Below are positions 62,685 through 64,000 of a stretch of DNA of 64,000 nt, piece by piece; position 1 is the stretch's first letter; every line of letters starts with the position of its first letter. Below the pieces are notes generated by a model. It was not told where the DNA came from and ran no database searches. It saw only the letters and a program-made list of their open reading frames with translations. A program made the position numbers and the translations under genes. The stretch is from Kamptonema sp. UHCC 0994 (GTDB taxonomy: Bacteria; Cyanobacteriota; Cyanobacteriia; Cyanobacteriales; Microcoleaceae): NCBI RefSeq assembly GCF_029167235.1, contig NZ_JARFTR010000194.1, positions 62,001-126,000 on the forward strand, given 5' to 3'.

Positions 62685-63571
62685 ACTTCCACCTCATTAA
62701 TTGGGGTACAATGGTGAGCATAAACATCCTCTATTGAGCCATCTGAGCAGCTAACTTTGACTCCTGTTAGCCCTGAGCAAGCCGTGTTTTCCTCAGTTAT
62801 TTTTGTAATTTCTCCGACTTTTTTATCAAGAGCGATAAAAACTTTCATTCCTACTGTAGGGTTCCAGTTTATGTCCCAATGATTATGTGTCTTTATGGTA
62901 GTAGATGAAACTGAAAACCTTTTATCCCATCCCTCAATGTCGTCATTGTCATCATCGTAATAAAAGAGTGCGTGGGGCAGAGTCTCAACTGGTTTTTCCG
63001 TCTCGAACAAACTTAATTGTTTGACTTCGGTGCAATTTAAAACCTCCGGCTTGAGATAAAAAAAGCAGATACAACAGCGCTCTTGCTGGACATAATCTAT
63101 GCCGTGCGGTTGCTTGTTATCGAATTGAAAGCAGTCGCCTTCTCCTATTTGAAATTCCTCTAAATTGTCGGCACTCTGGCAATTAGAAATCCGAAAAATG
63201 CAGTTGCCAATGACGTTGATTTGTGCTGCCAAACCTTGACTTTTGCCTTTAATAAGAGCGTAAGCTGGGGCATCGCGATGAACGCTTATGCGAGTTCCTT
63301 TGGGATACCAGAGAATCAAGCCTTGATGAAATCCCGGTAATAGTTTTTCGCCAATTTCTTCAACTGGTTTGGTGATGTTGCTGATAATTTTGCCGACAGG
63401 GGTTGCTGTTGGTTTTTTTCCTAACCCGACGCGAAGGCGGACTGGCATCTCTAATCTACCTTTGGCGTAAGAGGATAAAGAGGGGGCCATTATTTTTTTA
63501 TTTGCCCGACACCAGTTCTGAATTTCTTTTAATCCCGCCCCTTCAATTCGAGGTAGTTTAGTGATGCTCAT
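62681..63571 (-). CDS. 2OG-Fe(II) dioxygenase-like protein (AlkB-like style)
   Basis: The protein has 296 residues from the ATG at 63571, which overlaps the Bro-N stop as ATGA. A double-stranded beta-helix core is suggested by HxD in TRISVHRDAPAYALIKG and the downstream His and Arg in GDCFQFDNKQPHGIDYV and QQERCCICFFYL, the order of Fe and 2-oxoglutarate ligands. It may repair, demethylate or hydroxylate nucleic acid or protein; the substrate is unknown. About 90 C-terminal residues (from FYYDDDNDDIEGWDK) form a separate small domain. The annotation is by motif only. Confidence 0.72.
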   Translation of the reverse strand: MSITKLPRIEGAGLKEIQNWCRANKKIMAPSLSSYAKGRLEMPVRLRVGLGKKPTATPVGKIISNITKPVEEIGEKLLPGFHQGLILWYPKGTRISVHRDAPAYALIKGKSQGLAAQINVIGNCIFRISNCQSADNLEEFQIGEGDCFQFDNKQPHGIDYVQQERCCICFFYLKPEVLNCTEVKQLSLFETEKPVETLPHALFYYDDDNDDIEGWDKRFSVSSTTIKTHNHWDINWNPTVGMKVFIALDKKVGEITKITEENTACSGLTGVKVSCSDGSIEDVYAHHCTPINEVEV

Positions 63572-64000
63572 GCCACCACCTCCGCAAGCTTGATAATGTC
63601 GTGTTCGCACTCTCTGTCCAGATATCGAATGGCTGCGTGATTGGCCAAAAGCATTAGTATTTTTGCTTCTCTATCACCGTTCTGTGAAAGCTTGATTATC
63701 TGTCCCAGTTTGAACGCTGGGTTGGGCGGCTGCTGAATTAAAGCTGGCAGATTGTCAAACAATTGCCCCAATTCTCCCAGGGGCATTTCACCCTGGTAAC
63801 GCCCGTTACGCCTGATACTCGGTAACACTTCCTCCAGCACCCATTCCTGAAAATGCTGTGCGGCGGGCAATTGCGATCGCATAATTAACTGATAAAGTCC
63901 GGGTTCGCTGATGAATTTCGGCTTTGAACCCCGCCGCCGTAAGTCTATCTCGCAGATATACTTAGGGCTAACGTTATCGCTCAGGGTTTGTGAGGGATTT
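63568..64000 (-). CDS. Bro-N phage antirepressor-like protein (5' end outside window)
   Basis: The open frame runs in from beyond 64000 and closes at 63568. Its visible start reads SPKYICEIDLRRRGSKPKFI, SEPGLYQLIMRSQLPAAQHF and QEWVLEEVLPSIRRNGRY, a clear BRO N-terminal domain as in phage antirepressors. A helical tail with NHAAIRYLDRECEHDIIKLA follows. Such proteins regulate lysogeny or bind DNA. Its TGA overlaps the next ATG, so it heads or sits high in the cassette's transcript. Confidence 0.88.
   Translation of the reverse strand, partial: NPSQTLSDNVSPKYICEIDLRRRGSKPKFISEPGLYQLIMRSQLPAAQHFQEWVLEEVLPSIRRNGRYQGEMPLGELGQLFDNLPALIQQPPNPAFKLGQIIKLSQNGDREAKILMLLANHAAIRYLDRECEHDIIKLAEVVA

Overview
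The window comes from a filamentous cyanobacterium, probably of the Oscillatoria/Microcoleus/Kamptonema kind. Supporting signs are very frequent GCGATCGC (HIP1) sites, the ffh-rpsP-KH-phoH order, the rpoZ-DUF1818 pair, a COP23-domain protein, NblA, PEP-CTERM and DUF4347/RTX surface proteins, PAS-rich hybrid kinases, and a heavy load of heptanucleotide repeats and palindromic mini-elements. The genus is inference; the cyanobacterial assignment is firm.

Layout. 1-7 kb: the 3' part of an unknown gene, then a tightly packed minus-strand operon with a giant Ser/Thr kinase/AAA ATPase/GAF/SpoIIE-phosphatase protein and two small unknown proteins. Directly upstream of the kinase lies a broken IS630-type transposase that is itself split by a 293-bp MITE with a 3-bp target duplication. 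7-10.6 kb: housekeeping minus-strand block ffh, rpsP, KH protein, phoH. 10.7-15.4 kb: RTX protein, PEP-CTERM protein with a structured-looking leader, tRNA-Leu(CAA) overlapping an M48 peptidase gene, and murA. 15.4-24.1 kb: a TnpB remnant and a signalling cluster (DUF4118/PAS histidine kinase plus coupled Rcp-type regulator, REC-PAS-HK-REC hybrid kinase, a duplicated-domain membrane protein, a lone REC protein). 24.2-31.6 kb: PBP4-type carboxypeptidase, a RAYT (REP-associated transposase) embedded in its own REP palindromes, a PRC-barrel protein and SMC. 32-37 kb: RTX-vanadium haloperoxidase fusion, a MacB/LolD-type ATPase and small proteins. 37-44.3 kb: treY and treZ opposite a glycogen debranching enzyme, a glycogen/maltodextrin-to-trehalose locus. 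44.4-51.3 kb: a possibly frameshifted small gene, a 1923-residue DUF4347/Calx-beta/RTX surface protein and an orphan transposase HTH protein. 51.5-58.9 kb: COP23 protein with a cysteine-octad repeat, two trypsin-like proteases (one with TPRs), a pentapeptide protein, a membrane adenylate/guanylate cyclase, a duplicated PepSY-like membrane protein and an SGNH hydrolase. 59.1-60.5 kb: rpoZ, a conserved unknown, DUF1818 and tRNA-Pro(GGG).

60.6-64 kb is a phage-like island behind tRNA-Pro. It has a truncated tyrosine integrase facing a minus-strand cassette with overlapping genes: Bro-N antirepressor (runs off the window), a 2OG-Fe(II) oxygenase-like protein, an NblA phycobilisome-degradation protein and two small unknown proteins. 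NblA and an oxygenase in one translationally coupled phage-like cassette is the most interesting gene set here. The second theme is the density of mobile micro-elements: at least six palindromic families, several placed in-frame in genes (kinase, smc, RAYT) or supplying stop codons.
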